From assembly GCF_022605165.1 (NCBI RefSeq), contig NC_063068.1, forward strand, positions 3,472,001 through 3,536,000: a stretch of 64,000 bases of DNA. Direction: 5' to 3'. The stretch is from Purpureocillium takamizusanense (Eukaryota > Ascomycota > Sordariomycetes > Hypocreales > Ophiocordycipitaceae). Positions 24,067-36,273 of this stretch are shown here, one piece after another. The notes under the pieces were generated by a model that saw only the letters and a list, made by a program, of their open reading frames with translations, was not told where the DNA came from and made no database searches. The translations under genes and the position numbers were made by a program. Numbering within the stretch: position 1 is the first letter of the stretch; each line of letters starts with the position of its first letter.

Positions 24067-27000
24067 ATGCAACAAAGCGCCATCATGGACCAGGGTATCG
24101 AAAGCGGCCTTGGTGAGGAGAATATACTCGTTGGAGGCTGCTTCGGCCGTTCAGACAGCTTAGGGTCGCCGTTGTCCAGGGTCATACCTGCCCCTCAAAC
24201 TAAGGGTGGAGAAATGGCGTTGCCTCCTTCCCACGTCGAGACACCAGCGCGGTCCCGGGACGCTTCCTCGGAACGCTGCCCTGAGACCGCCCCGGCGATC
24301 AAAGTATGGGAAGAGGACGCGGGCATCGACGACTCTGGCTTATCATCATTACAAATGGACATTGGGCCTTCCGAGTAAGCCTTCTCGAATTTGCCGCTCA
24401 CTCCCTTACCCTTCCGCATCACGACAAGAACTCTGCCTTCCGGTAATTAACATTGAAAAGCGAGGACATGAGCCAGGACAATGACGGTGTCTTGTTTCAA
24501 GCCGCTGACGAGGACGGCATCGTCGACTCCTTCACGTCCTCCCTGTCAGCTCTCACGGAACTATCCGACGTCTCATCGCTCAAATCTGCAAGCTCAAGCA
24601 AAGCTACTACCCCTGCCGAGGCCGAATCAACACGATCCCAGCAGAACGACGGACAGGCTCGAATCTTCACACCCTTGTCCTATCACCACGGTATTGACCG
24701 GCTCAATTTCACAGTTCTTCCCAAATCGTCCATCCCCACCGACATCCCCCCTCATCAATACGCTGCTGAATGCATCGAAGCGGCGGAGTCGTCGCGACTC
24801 AATCCGTATGCGCTCCATCCAGACGAGTATCATTTGCTTCGACATCATATTTCGCATTCCCAGGTCACAACGTATCTCAACCTGAGAAACCGGATACTGC
24901 GCATATGGATCAGGCGCCCCTGGGCATGTGTTACTCGTCAGGAGGCCGTGGGCTGCGCCAGCGCACGATGGTTCGATGCTGCCAGTGTCTGCTATGACTG
25001 GCTGGTTCGGCGGGGGTACATCAACTTTGGATGTGTCGCCTTGCCAGAAACCCTCGTCACCGAGCACGACATGCCGCGAGTCAAGAGACGCAAAACAGTG
25101 GCAGTTGTTGGCGCCGGTATTTCCGGTTTGGCATGTGCGAGACAACTGGAAGGCCTTTTCAAACAGCACGCGGACAGGTATCACGATGGTGGGGAGGAAA
25201 TACCACGCGTCGTGGTTGTGGAAGGCAGACGTCGCGTCGGTGGCAGGGTTTATTCGCGCGAGTTCCGATCCAAGCCCATCAACGACGTTACCGACTTCAA
25301 CGGCAAAAGACATACCGCCGAGATGGGGGGCATGATTATCACGGGCTTCAACAGAGGCAACCCAATGAACGTTCTCGTCCGTGGGCAGCTGGGACTTCCA
25401 TACCATACCTTGTCAGCCGAGACAACGATTTACGACAGCAACGGAAAGCCGGTAGACCCTGTCCGTGACGAGCTAGTGGAGAGGCTATACAATGACTGTC
25501 TCGATCGAGTGAGCGAGTACAAATTCAAACCACAGCCTTCCAAGTTGATTGAAGGCAACCGGGATCTTTTGGACGAAGGGCGAGATAGCCAAAACGACGG
25601 AAACAACCCTAGATCCATCATGCAGGTAGAAGAGGCAACAGCGGCCCTACCTCACGCGCCCCCTGTATCTCAGCAGAGCGTTCCTGAGAAGGTCAACATG
25701 GTGCCGGTTTCGGCGGACAAGCTCACCGGGCGAGTGCACACCGAACCCGGAGTACCTGGCACACTGCGTGCATCGGATAAGGCGAAGATAATGGGCTGGA
25801 ATCTAAGACCCGGTGCTTCTAACGATCCCGACATCGACCTCGTCGCTGCTGCGGCTCGCGAAGAAGCCACCCTAGGTTCTTTGCTGGACTTCGCGATCAC
25901 ACAATACCGACAACTAGTGGATCTGAATCCTCAAGATCATCGGCTCATCAACTGGCACATAGCCAATCTCGAATACAGCAATGCCACGAACCTGCACAAC
26001 CTGAGCCTTGGGCTATGGGATATTGATGCTGGCAACGAGTGGGAAGGCCACCATACTATGGTTGTGGGAGGCTACCAGAGTGTTGCCCGAGGCCTACTGC
26101 GTTGCCCAAGCATGTTAGACTTGACCTCAAATTTCCCTGTCAGCAAGATCAAGTACCACAGTGAGGACTTCACCGGCCCTGCGTGCATTGAATCAGAGGA
26201 CGGCAGAGTCATCGAAGCCGACTGCGTCATTTGCACAGTTCCACTAGGTGTCTTGAAACAAGGAAATATCACGTTTGACCCTCCGCTGCCTGCGTGGAAG
26301 ACGGATGCCATTGAGCGTCTTGGATTCGGGGTCCTCAACAAGGTGGTATTGGTATACGACAAGGTGTTCTGGGAGCAACATCGGCACATCTTCGGTGTCC
26401 TTCGCGACGCCCCGAACCGCCACAGCACGTTGCAGAAGGACTATGGGCTGAACCGCGGTCGCTTCTTCCAATGGTTCAACGTCACAAGCACCACCGGCCT
26501 GCCGTGCCTCATCGCTCTAATGGCTGGCGATGCTGGTTTCGAGACAGAGCACTCCAGTAACGACCAGCTCATTTCTGAGGCCACAGAAATATTGCGAAGT
26601 GTCTTCGGCAAAGAGGTTCCCTATCCTGTCGAGTCGGTGGTGACTCGCTGGGGCTCAGACCGATTTGCGCGCGGCAGCTACTCATCAGCTGCTTCTGGAA
26701 TGTTGCCGGATGATTATGATACCATGTCGCGAGGCATAGGCAACCTTTTATTTGCTGGCGAGCACACGATCGGCACCCATCCGGCTACGGTGCACGGGGC
26801 CTATCTGTCGGGTTTGCGAGCGGCTTCCGAGGTCTTGGAGGCAATGCTCGGCCCAGTGGAAGTACCAACGCCGCTTATCCTACCAAGGGACTCACTCTTA
26901 TTACACAAACGTAAGGAGGCCGCCAAGGATCCCAGACAGGCTCGCTTGGAGGCGTACGAAGTTGAGGTCTGGGACTTCATTCGCTTACAGATTGGAGAGA

Positions 27001-27422
27001 GACCTGCCCGACCGAACAAGGTCGCGGGGAACGCTTACCTACTCTATAGCAAGGCGCATTTTGAAGACGCGAAGAAGCGGTGCGAGGAGAACCGCAAGAC
27101 CGGCAAGACGCGCAGCTTACCGAATGAAGTGCGCATGATGACCTCCAAGATGTGGAAGGAGGCCACACCAGAAGAACGCAAGCCTTTTGAGGACGAAGCA
27201 GCTCTCCAGAAGCGAGCTTATTCCGAGGCCATGCAGATATTCAACGATGAGTCCCAGAAATGGGATCAGAGGGCAATGTCCCTCAGGGCCACGTACGAAA
27301 AGGAGCATCCGTTTGAATCGGGCGACGGCGACGCTGCATACGAAGCGCGGCTCTCGCACAAGCATCGCAGGGCCAGGCATGTAAGCTACGTGGAGGGTCA
27401 ACCCAGCGAGATGGACAGGTGA
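24067..27422 (+). CDS. LSD1/KDM1-type lysine-specific histone demethylase with HMG box
   Basis: Two exons (24067-24374 and 24461-27422) encode 1089 residues. After a disordered N-terminus there is a SWIRM domain (about residues 198-295), then a FAD-binding amine oxidase fold starting with VAVVGAGISGLACA (GAGISG at 320-325) and VVVEGRRRVGGRVYS. The flavin-site lysine is in GVLNKVVLVYDKVFW, and the C-terminal FAD motif ends LLFAGEHTIGTHPATVHGA. A fungus-type polar insert separates the first FAD segments from the rest. An HMG-box-like DNA-binding module follows at about 951-1040 (RPNKVAGNAYLLYSKAHF, with the aromatic and basic pattern of the fold). The enzyme oxidatively removes methyl groups from histone lysines in the nucleus; the fungal relatives, such as HdmA, affect gene silencing and development. 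The annotated stop overlaps a good GTGAGT donor, so a spliced alternative C-terminus is possible. A second ATG at 24085 could also serve as start. Confidence 0.92.
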
Positions 27423-27828
27423 GTCGCCATCTCACGGTCCTCTCATACATGTCATAATTGTAATTCTCGTCTTTGCTCCGTTGCTGGGTTTGTATATATA
27501 TATAGCAACCATTGCATATGTGCCGTGAGAGGTTTGCGGGCTTGAGTCTGCCCCGGCGGCCCTTTGGCGTCCACAGATCGAAGAGGAGCGGGTTGGTTGC
27601 ATAGTTAGCTGCGGCCGGGACAAATATAGCTGATGGCCACAAGGCTTCTGCGAGAGCAAGCCGGCCTCTTCTGTACTGAAACAATTCTCCAGTGAAATAA
27701 TGAAGTAGAATAGTCTACTGTAAGGAATTTATTGGAGGCTTTGATACACTGCGGAAACCACTGCGGGTAACCTCTAGCTTTGGTACAAAGGGAATCGTTC
27801 AACTCCGGCTTGGATTTTCTCACACCAT
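27423..27828. other. Convergent 3' intergenic region with TA run
   Basis: About 0.4 kb between the LSD1 stop (+) and ATP3 stop (-). It contains a (TA)n run at about 27491-27504, which is AT-rich relative to its surroundings. No gene is seen. Confidence 0.55.
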
Positions 27829-29051
27829 TTACATGTCCTCCGAGGCGGTGGCACCAGTGATGATCTCAACCAGCTCTCCGGTAATGACGGCCTGTCGGGT
27901 ACGGTTGTAGAGAATCTGGTACTTGCCAATCATCTCACCGGCGTTCTTGGAAGCGTTCTGCGGTATTTTGTAAGCACGGTGCCGGGAATTCACTAAGTGC
28001 CGAGAGGAGATCACTCACGTCCATGGCGTTTCGTCGGGCAGATTGCTCGCAGGCGTGGCCCTCGGCAAGAGCCCAGTACAGGGAGTTGGCCAGGCTGTAC
28101 TCGCGGAGGTTGGACAGAACTTCGTCGTCAACCTCGAACGACGAGATGTTGGCTGTGAGGCACGCAAATCAGTATCATGGCCCTTTAGCTACTCTCGGAT
28201 TCACCATATAAACATACGAGACTGGGCAATAGCCTCCTCGGAAAATGCCTCAATGAAGGTGGGCTCGTAGCTCTGGGCGTTGATGAACTTGTTGTACAGG
28301 ATCTTGACGTCGGTGTATTCAGTGGGGAGCATGACGATCTGGTCGGCGATGGCCTGGGCATCGGCGAAGGTAGGGACGTCCTTGCCGACGCCGGCAAAGG
28401 TGAGCTGGATGTTCTTGCTGTTGGTGCGCTGAAGCTGGGCCTTGCACTTCTCGCCGACGATGACGAGGTCAAAAGGCGACTCGTTGGCATACAGAGCACG
28501 GATTCTGCGGCTCATGCCAGAGTGGATACCGCCGCAGAGGCCCTTGTCGGAGGAGCAGACGATGATGAGCGACTTCTTCTCCTCGCCCTCGGCGGTGGTG
28601 GTCTCGGCCGACTCGAAGACCTCGTTGGAGGTCTGGCCGTACTTGCGCGACTCGGTCATGCTGCGCTGGGCGCGGGTGAGCTTGGTGGAGGCGACAATCT
28701 TCATCGTGTTGGTGATCTTCTCGATGTTGCGGATGGACTTGAGGCGGCCCTCGATCTCGCGGAGGGTCGCATACCCAGCCGCGCCAGCGTTGCCGGCGGT
28801 GGCAGCGCTGCATGTCGATAAAGAGTCAGCAAAAATGGCCCGGTCTTTGGACAACAGCAGCAATGCGCGCGGGCGGCATGTCGTCGCAGCGTGGGCGGCG
28901 TCGTGGCGGCCGCCGTCGAGACGCAGAGCCCGCGCGGCTCCTCGGCAACAAATTCAAAGGCCTGCTCGGGATGAGCCGCCAGGTCGGGAACTCACCGGGC
29001 AGGAGCTGAGGCTGCAGCTCGGAGAGCCGGTCGGGCCGCGCGTGACAGCAT
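27829..29051 (-). CDS. ATP3: Mitochondrial F1F0-ATP synthase gamma subunit
   Basis: Four exons on the minus strand (5' to 3': 28996-29051, 28218-28807, 28019-28152 and 27829-27957) encode 302 residues. The N-terminus is an Arg/Ala-rich mitochondrial presequence ([19 protein letters not shown]), split from the mature region by a 188 bp intron. The mature protein starts with the [20 protein letters not shown] helix that forms part of the rotor shaft, and ends with the partner helix ([20 protein letters not shown]). Gamma is the central rotor of F1 that couples proton flow to ATP synthesis at the inner mitochondrial membrane. The central [16 protein letters not shown] segment is the conserved Rossmann-like core. 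The gene is divergent from TOP1 with 545 bp between the start codons. This is a high-confidence single-copy housekeeping gene. Confidence 0.97.
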
Positions 29052-29596
29052 CGTGACAGGTGCGAAAAGACGAATCGAGCCTCTGACCGGCGGTGACCCA
29101 ATTGATCTCGCGGGACGGGATCAATTGATTGGGGGGAGAGGGAGTGTCGTGTCGTGCTGTTCGACGGGGGGAATGCCTCACGGATGCAACTGGTTTTGCT
29201 CCGGCGCCATTTTCCCGGCAAATCGGCGGTTAGCACGGGTCGGGTCACGTGATGAGGAGCCACTGTAGAGCGCCTGCCTGCCTCTGCGACCTCGCCGAGA
29301 AAACACGACCGGCCCTCTCTCGATTCCAGCCCTCCGTTTCCCTCCCAATCCTTCTAGGGCTTCTCGCCAAGGACCCGACGATTTCTCTCCCTCATCACCT
29401 TCGAGGGGCGTTGAGGGGTGGGCTCGCCACATTTTCTCTTCTTCATCACGCTCCGCGTGCCCTCTATCTCAATTTCCCTCCTCCGCAACGCACCTCTTAC
29501 ACTACACTCGGTCGTGTGCGACGTCAACTGTTTAATCCCAGCAACCAGCGATCACCAACGCCAGCCGCCGAGTCGCGCCCCCCACGAGCCGTCATC
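29052..29596. promoter_or_regulatory. Shared ATP3-TOP1 upstream region
   Basis: 545 bp between divergent start codons. Two CCAAT pentamers face each other 26 bp apart (29098-29102 on plus, 29128-29132 on minus), nested with a 9 bp inverted repeat whose arms are 29099-29107 and 29119-29127. A CACGTG palindrome lies at 29246-29251. CCAAT boxes bind the Hap complex, which controls many respiratory genes in fungi, so the pair near ATP3 is plausible regulatory sequence; CACGTG is a bHLH-type site. The TOP1 side (about 29280-29560) is a pyrimidine-rich leader. Confidence 0.6.
29246..29251. promoter_or_regulatory. CACGTG element
   Basis: Perfect E-box palindrome in the context GTCACGTGAT, which resembles a Cbf1-type site, in the ATP3-TOP1 divergent promoter. 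Confidence 0.5.
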
Positions 29597-32500
29597 ATGG
29601 CGTACGACAGTTCAGACGACGATATGCCCCTCGCGAGGCCCAACGGACGCCGTGAGTCCCTCCTTCTTCCCCCGATGCCTGTGCACCTCTTCGTGGTTTT
29701 CCTCGACTGTCGCGTTGCGCCGCCTCCAGCCGCAGTTCGTCTGACGGGGCCCGCCACCTGCTTTCCCGCATCCGCGCCCAAACTGCGCAATTAAACCCTT
29801 TCTTCGCTGACAAAGTTTATTTCACCTACCCTCAGTCTCCTCGTCAACCATTTCGCGTTCCGAGGACAAGGCGTTGGATCGCGCCCTGCCCAACGGTAAG
29901 GCTAGTATGGTTGGTCTGTCCCTGCACAACGGGCCTGTCGAGGGCGGCATGGATGTCGACGCTCCATCTGTCAATGGCGCCAACAAGCGCAAATCTCGAT
30001 CGTCAATCTCCAAGGTCAACTACAGAGACAACTCCGACAGTGATGGTGAACCTCTAGTACGCTTTGCCCCTTTGCAGCAACGGTGCAAGACCCTGGACTT
30101 ACCTCGTGTCCTTAGGCCAAGCGTCCCAAGCCCACCAGCAAGCCCGCAGAATCGGACTCCGACGACGCACCGATAAGCAAGGGGCGAGCAAGGAAGCTCC
30201 CTCCCTCGTACGATGAGACGGCGCTTCCCGACACTTCAGACGATGATGACCGCCCCTTGGGCCAACGCCTTGCTCAGCAAAAAGCCGCCATCGAGAAGAA
30301 GGCAGAAGTGCAAGCCAAGGCCATCCGCGCAAAAGAGGCAAAAGCGCAAAAGGCTACCCCTAAGAAGGCGATGAAAGACGAGTCCGACGACGAGCCACTT
30401 TCCAAGTCGGCGACTCAAAAGCGCCGTCAGTCCAACGGAGCGCCCGCGAAGCGGAAGTCAAACGGTGTCAAGAAGGAAGAGTCAGATTCAGATGCCCCCA
30501 TATCCAAGAAGTCGAAGGCGAAGGCGGTCACGCCCGCTAAGAAGGGCAAGTCCGCGCCGCCTGCAAAGGACGGGAAGAAAGCCAAGCCAAAGGAGGAGAG
30601 CGACGCCGAAGAGGAGTACGCGTGGTGGAACGCCCCCAAGCCTGAGGACGACAGTATCAAATGGCAGACTCTTGAACACAATGGCGTGCTCTTCGCGCCG
30701 GAGTACGAGCCACTTCCCAAGCACGTCAAACTGCTGTACGACGGTAAGCCCGTGAACCTCAGTAAGGAAGCTGAGGAGGTGGCCACTTTCTGGGTGGCGA
30801 TGATGACGCCTGCTTCGTCTCATCACCTTGACAATCCCGTGTTCCGCAAAAACTTCTTCACCGACTTCGCCGAATACATCAAAAAGTATGGTGCCACGGA
30901 TGCCCAAGGAAACAAGGTCGACATCAAGAGCCTTGACAAGTGCGACTTCTCCAAGATCTATGAATACTGGTCGGCCAAAACCGAGGCCAACAAGACCAAG
31001 AACCTGTCAAAGGAAGAGAAAGAAGCCGCCAAGGCCAAAAAGGACGCCTTTGAGGCTCCCTACCTGCACTGCGTGTGGGATGGCAGGAAACAAAAGGTCG
31101 GCAACTTCAGGGTGGAACCGCCCAGTCTCTTCCGTGGTCGCGGCGAGCATCCCAAGACCGGCCGTGTCAAGACTCGCGTCATGCCAGAGCAGATTACCAT
31201 CAACATCGGCAAGAAGGCCAAAATCCCTGAACCCCCGGCGGGGCACAAATGGAAGGCTGTCCAGCACGACCAGAAGGCCACCTGGCTTGCTATGTGGCAG
31301 GAGAACATCAACGGCGCTTACAAGTATGTAATGCTTGGCGCCGCCAGTGATGTCAAGGGTCAGAGCGATTACAAGAAGTTTGAGAAGGCCAGAGAGCTCA
31401 AGAAACACATCGACAAGATCCGCAAGGACTACACGAGGGATCTGAAGAGTGAGGTCATGGCTGACCGCCAGAGAGCTACTGCCATGTACCTGATCGACAA
31501 GCTCGCTCTCAGAGCCGGCAACGAGAAGGACACTGAGAACGAGGCGGACACGGTGGGATGCTGTTCATTAAAGTATGAGCACATCACTCTTGAGCCACCC
31601 AACAAGGTCACATTTGACTTCTTGGGCAAGGACAGCATCCGCTACAATGAGAGTGCCATCGTCGACCCTCAGGTTTTCAAAAACTTAAAGTTGTTCAAGA
31701 AGCCCCCGAAGACGGATGGGGACGATCTTTTTGATCGCTTAAACGTGAGTAGATGCTCAGCGAAGTGGCGAAACGTTGGTATTGACAGATGTTCTTTTCA
31801 GACTTCCCAGCTGAACAAGCACCTCAACAGCTGCATGCCCGGACTGACCGCCAAGGTGTTCCGTACTTATAACGCGTCCTTCACCATGTCGGAGCTTCTG
31901 AAGAGTTTGCACAAAGACCCTCGCTCCAAGGGGAGCGTCGCCGAGAAGGTGAAGCTTTACAATGACTGCAATCGTAAGGTTGCCATCCTTTGCAACCACA
32001 AGAGGACCGTTGGTGCCGGCCATGAGCAGCAGATGCAAAAGCTCGGCGATAGGGTAAGCCCGAGGCCAATAATTGCCCAAGACTTGAAGCCGCTGACACA
32101 CCCCAGATCAAGGGCCTTCGGTACCAGAAGTGGCGGACAAAGAAGATGATACTGGACATCGACCCTACTCAGAAGAAGAAGAAGGGTGCGGCTTGGTTCG
32201 AACCCGATGAGGACCTCGACGAAGAATGGATCAAGGAGCACCAGCAGTTCCTCATCGAGGAGCAGCGGACCAAGATCACCAAGAAGTTCGAGAAGGAGAA
32301 CGAGAAGCTCAAGGCCAACAAGGAGAAGCCCATGCCTGAGAAGGAGCTTAAGGAGCGTCTTCACGCAGTAAAGGAGCTCGAGCAAAAGTTCAAGAAGGAG
32401 AATAGGAGCAAGAAGGTCGAGGCCGAAGGCCGCGGTCCCACAGTCGAGAAATTCATGGCCGCCATCGAGAAGCTCGACGACCGCATCAAGACGCTAGAAA

Positions 32501-32755
32501 CGCAAGCTGAGGACCGCGATGGCAACAAGGAAGTTGCCCTTGGCACCTCCAAGATCGTGAGCTTCCCGCGCGCAGCGCCCAAACTCATGGCCGAGCTGAC
32601 CCAATCTGTCGCAGAATTACATCGACCCGCGTCTTACTGTTGTCTTCTCCAAGAAGTTTGATGTACCCATCGAGAAGTTTTTCTCCAAGACGCTTCGGGA
32701 CAAGTTCCGCTGGGCCATCAAGTCTGTGGAGGATACGGACGACTGGGAGTTCTAG
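29597..32755 (+). CDS. TOP1: DNA topoisomerase I (type IB)
   Basis: Six exons (29597-29651, 29836-30056, 30116-31744, 31802-32053, 32107-32556 and 32615-32755) encode 915 residues, a normal size for a fungal Top1. The first ~210 residues are a charged, Lys/Ser/Asp-rich disordered tail with nuclear-localisation-like basic clusters. The core begins near [14 protein letters not shown]. Catalytic segments in order are LALRAGNEK (Arg), FLGKDSIRY (Lys), VFRTYNAS (Arg), CNHKR (His) and SKINYIDPR, whose Tyr871 forms the covalent DNA link. A long coiled-coil linker ([16 protein letters not shown] and onward) precedes it. The enzyme relaxes supercoils during transcription and replication. The active-site tyrosine sits on the short last exon, immediately after an intron whose donor follows SKI. 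The C-terminus ends DDWEF. All junctions keep frame. Confidence 0.97.
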
Positions 32756-33846
32756 GGCGGCACAGCACGCCCAGCCCCTTCGTTTTTCCTTCTTTTCTTT
32801 TGAATTTCTTTCCGATAGGGTGGCTTTGCCTGGGTTTGCTTAGCTTTGTCATCTTTCGGTTCTTGCAGTGTCATTTTTAAGCTTTGAGCATTCTTACACA
32901 TCGGTACTCGAGAGAGAAATGAGATGTCATAAACCATATATCTCGAGAACAGGGGGCACCGGACGCTACTCATGGCTACTACACGGTGTGGGCATGGACA
33001 TGGCGAACTTGAGCACGCGGCGAAAAGGGAACAACATGATTCTTTGCGAGAGGGCAGGAGAGAGGACAATCAATTATCCGGGCGGGACGGCAGGCAGCCA
33101 ATGCTGCTAACATAGACGCAGGTGTATTCTTATGGCACGGGATTCAAGCTACATCTGGGTTGGTAGTTACGGCTGCAGGGGTTCCAAAAGGTCAGGGCTC
33201 AGCTCGCTAAGAGTGAGGGGAGGAGGCACAAGGTGGTTGGCACGTGCCAAGGTTTTGACTTTAGAAAAGAAGACATGTAGGAAGTTGCAAGTTTTTATCT
33301 TGGGGCGCAATATCCCGATGATCGCGAGCGTGGTGAGAGATACATGAGGTGTATGTTCGAGGACCCTTTGCTGCAGGGTCATGTTGCAATTTGCGCAAGC
33401 ATTACCGTCTATATGTACGTACATGTTGACAGTGGCCTTTTTGCCTTGCCATGGGGTCACCGCTCTATCCATTGTCAAGCATTGTTCCATCGCAATGTGC
33501 CCTCCCATATGTGCCTGCCCCCGGGGGACAAAACCAAAGCCGGGTCCCATTATGCCGCCCCCCCCCCCCCCCTGCGCCATTGTAATGCAAGAAATATAAA
33601 AAAGCGCAAAAGTATCGCTCTCTACCCGGTCCCGTAAGTGCAAGTTGTATGTGTACGCGTGATGGCCCCCCCTCCCTCCCCAAACCAAGTGTATGAAAGA
33701 CAGCTGAGGGGGTACGCCAGCCTCTCCGTGCCGCTGTCAGGTTCCTTTCTGGCCATGTGGAGGAAGAGCCTGAGCCCATGTATATGTATATAAGCATCGC
33801 AAATATCGACGAGGGCACGTGCCCTTCGTCGCGGTGAGAGCACGGC
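32756..33846. other. Convergent 3' intergenic region
   Basis: About 1.1 kb between the TOP1 and Crh-like gene stop codons. It contains T-rich sequence after TOP1 (about 32775-32860), a poly-C run at about 33558-33571 and TATATGTATATA near 33779. No coding sequence is supported. Confidence 0.5.
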
Positions 33847-35104
33847 CTAGCATAGCCGGTGTAGGAGGCTGAAGACGCCGGCGGCCAGGGAGCCCACGAC
33901 GGCCAGCAGCAAGGTAGGAGGGCGACTGCCGGCCTGGGCGGAGCCCGTGTTGCTGCGCATGATCTTGCCCTCGGGCGTCATATACCAGCCGCTGGGGATG
34001 GTGCCGCCCGTGGGGCTCGCGCCGGCGACCCAGGGCCAGCCGGTCTGGGTCCTAGTGGCGGAGCTGCCGTCGCGGCCGATGCCGCCGACGGGGACGGTCG
34101 CGAAGGTGGTGGCGGCGGGGGCACCACCGCCGGCAGTGGGCGTGGCGGTGACGATGGGGGCGGCCTTGCCGTCGGCGTTGCTGTTGATGGAGCCGCCGAC
34201 GGCCTCGATGCTCTCCCAGGAGCCCGTCTGGTCCTTGTAGCGGTACTGCTTGCCCGTGGAGTAGTCGGCGATCTTGATGGTCTGGACGCGCATGGAGAAG
34301 GGCCCCTTGGAGTAGTCGGTCGGGCCGCGCGCCCACTTGACGGTGCCGGGGGCGTTGAAGCTCGGGTCGCCGCCGGCCCAGGCGCCAAACTTGATGCGCA
34401 TGGGCGTCTGCGGGTACTGGCCGGAGGCGGCGTCCGACTGCTTGAGCTCGCGCAGGGCCTTGTCGTCGACGAGCCAGACGATGCTGTCCTTTGTCCAGAC
34501 GACCGAGTACTTGACCCAGCGCGTCTGCGTGCCCTGGACGGCGTGGAACCTGCCGCGGTTGTCCGACGTGGTCTGGCCCTTGCCGAAGTAGTTGCTCTGC
34601 ATCTCGTCCGGGTTGGAGCCGAGCCACTCCATGTCGATCTCGTCGAGGTCGTCGGACTCGAGGACGAGGGAGGAGACGATGCCCGCGCCGGGGGCCGCCT
34701 TCATGACCACGTCGACGCGCCCAAACATGATGTAGAAGAGCGAGTTGAGCTGCGGGGCGTCGCCGCCGCGCGAGACGGTGAAGCTCACGCCGTCCGAGTC
34801 GTACTTGGGCGAGCCGGACGCGGCGAACGAGTTGACGCCGCCCTTGCGGAAGTCGACGTTGACCGTCATGCCGAGGGCCGTGTTGGGCGGACATTGTGCT
34901 GCGCGGGACGCACGTCATCAGTGGTGCTGCCGGAGAGGAAGAAGAAGGGGGAGGAGGGCGGGGAGGGGGAGGGGAGTGTCTTGTCTTACTGTTGAGCGGG
35001 TTGCACAGGCTCCAGGTCTGCGCCGCGGCCGTGTCGAAGAGGAAAAGGGCGGCGACCGCTGCCGATGCCGCCGCCGCATAGGCCGGTCTGCACGGGATCC
35101 TCAT
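33847..35104 (-). CDS. Crh-like GPI-anchored GH16 transglycosylase
   Basis: Two exons on the minus strand (34990-35104 and 33847-34898) encode 388 residues. A hydrophobic, alanine-rich signal peptide ends near residue 29 (TAAA before QTW). The GH16 catalytic signature DEIDMEWLG is present, giving Glu125 as nucleophile, Asp127 and Glu129 as acid/base, and downstream WVKYSVVWTKDSIVWLVDD and MRIKFGAWAGGDPS are the expected beta-jellyroll strands. CNPLNTQCPPN near the N-terminus matches the cysteine pattern of Crh1/Utr2 proteins. A Ser/Thr/Gly/Pro-rich stalk and a C-terminal hydrophobic tail (TLLLAVVGSLAAGVFSLL) predict a GPI anchor. Crh enzymes cross-link chitin to beta-glucan in the cell wall. 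No separate chitin-binding CBM18 is visible, so it is nearer the Crh1 or Crh-like class than Utr2. Confidence 0.93.
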
Positions 35105-35360
35105 CACGGCCGTGGATATTGTGGATGTTGTGTCGCGAGGGAAGAGAGGCCGGGGGTGGTGGGAGGGCGGCGCTCGTCGAGAGGCCGCAAGCCTGGGCAA
35201 GGATCGATGAAAGCCCCCAACGGCTGCAGACGGTGCCGTTTCTTATTTGTTGATTGTCGTTGTCCCTGGAAAATCTACTCTCTACTTTCGGGTAGAGAAG
35301 CAACTCGGGCGATGATGGGGTGAGAGAAGAGAGAAGGAAAACATGCAAGCAGTTGGTAGG

Positions 35361-35382
35361 TAAGGTAAGGTAAGGTAAGGTA
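35361..35382. repeat. (TAAGG)n pentanucleotide repeat
   Basis: Four tandem TAAGG units in the upstream flank of the Crh-like gene. Confidence 0.85.
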
Positions 35383-35793
35383 GTAAGTAGTTGGTAGCCT
35401 ACGAATATCAAAGGTCCGCAGCTGTCAGGCCCTCTTTCCCCCTCCCAGCCACGGAGTCACGGGCCTTGCTTGCTTGGCACTTTGTCGTCATCAGCAGACG
35501 AACACGGGCATCCTGGCATGCGTTCTCGACAACAGGGGGGGGGGACAGGATGGTTACCTACGCCCAATACCTGGAAAGCAAGCAAGCGCGCATGCGCCTA
35601 ATAGGCCTGCGCCTGGCGGGCCGGCCAGCAGGCCCACGACACGACACGACACGAACCGCCTGGTCAATTTTTGTTTTTCTCTCCTTCCAAGATTTGTGAC
35701 TGGGGTGGAGGTGAAAATGGGAGGGGGGGTAAAGAAAGACGAGAGGCTGGGTGGGATGTGGACTGGCTGGACACGAGGCGACGTACTTGATAG

Positions 35794-35804
35794 GTACTCC
35801 GTAC
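35794..35804. repeat. GTACTCCGTAC interspersed motif, copy 2
   Basis: Exact copy of the 11-mer at 19281-19291, upstream of the Crh-like gene. Confidence 0.75.
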
Positions 35805-36255
35805 AGGTATAGAGCAATAATACCCTTGGGCTTGGGAAGCTGGGCAGCAGGTTGCTGGCCGTTGAGGCCTGACGGTGGCCGCGCCGTAACTACTAACGTG
35901 GGGCCTGGAAATGGAAGAAAAAAAAGGGCTGGAGACTTTGCGGGTGGCTGGGGGGGTTAGGAGGTGGGGCCGACCGCCGCAGCTCCCCCCCCGTAAAATG
36001 GTTGCCGCGCCGCCGCGCCGTCCACCGCCGCCCGCGCCCCAGGTTCAGCGGGCCACCATGGAAGAAGTCCCCGTGTCTCTTTGCAGTGCCGCCGGGGCCG
36101 CTTGCTGCCGCTCCCTCCGGAGCCCGGGGCCTCCACCGAAGCGTCGCCCCGGGTGCCGTGCAATCTAGCCGGCCTACCCTGCACACGCGTGATCCGCCCT
36201 TCCGGGAACTTCGCGGTTTGCCCTCCACGCACGACGAGCCCTCACGCCACATTAT

Positions 36256-36273
36256 ACGAAGTGTATACTTCGT
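36256..36273. repeat. 7 bp inverted repeat ACGAAGT/ACTTCGT
   Basis: Perfect 7 bp arms (36256-36262 and 36267-36273) around a 4 bp spacer. The arms resemble those of loxP, but the arms are too short and the spacer wrong for a functional site. Confidence 0.8.
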
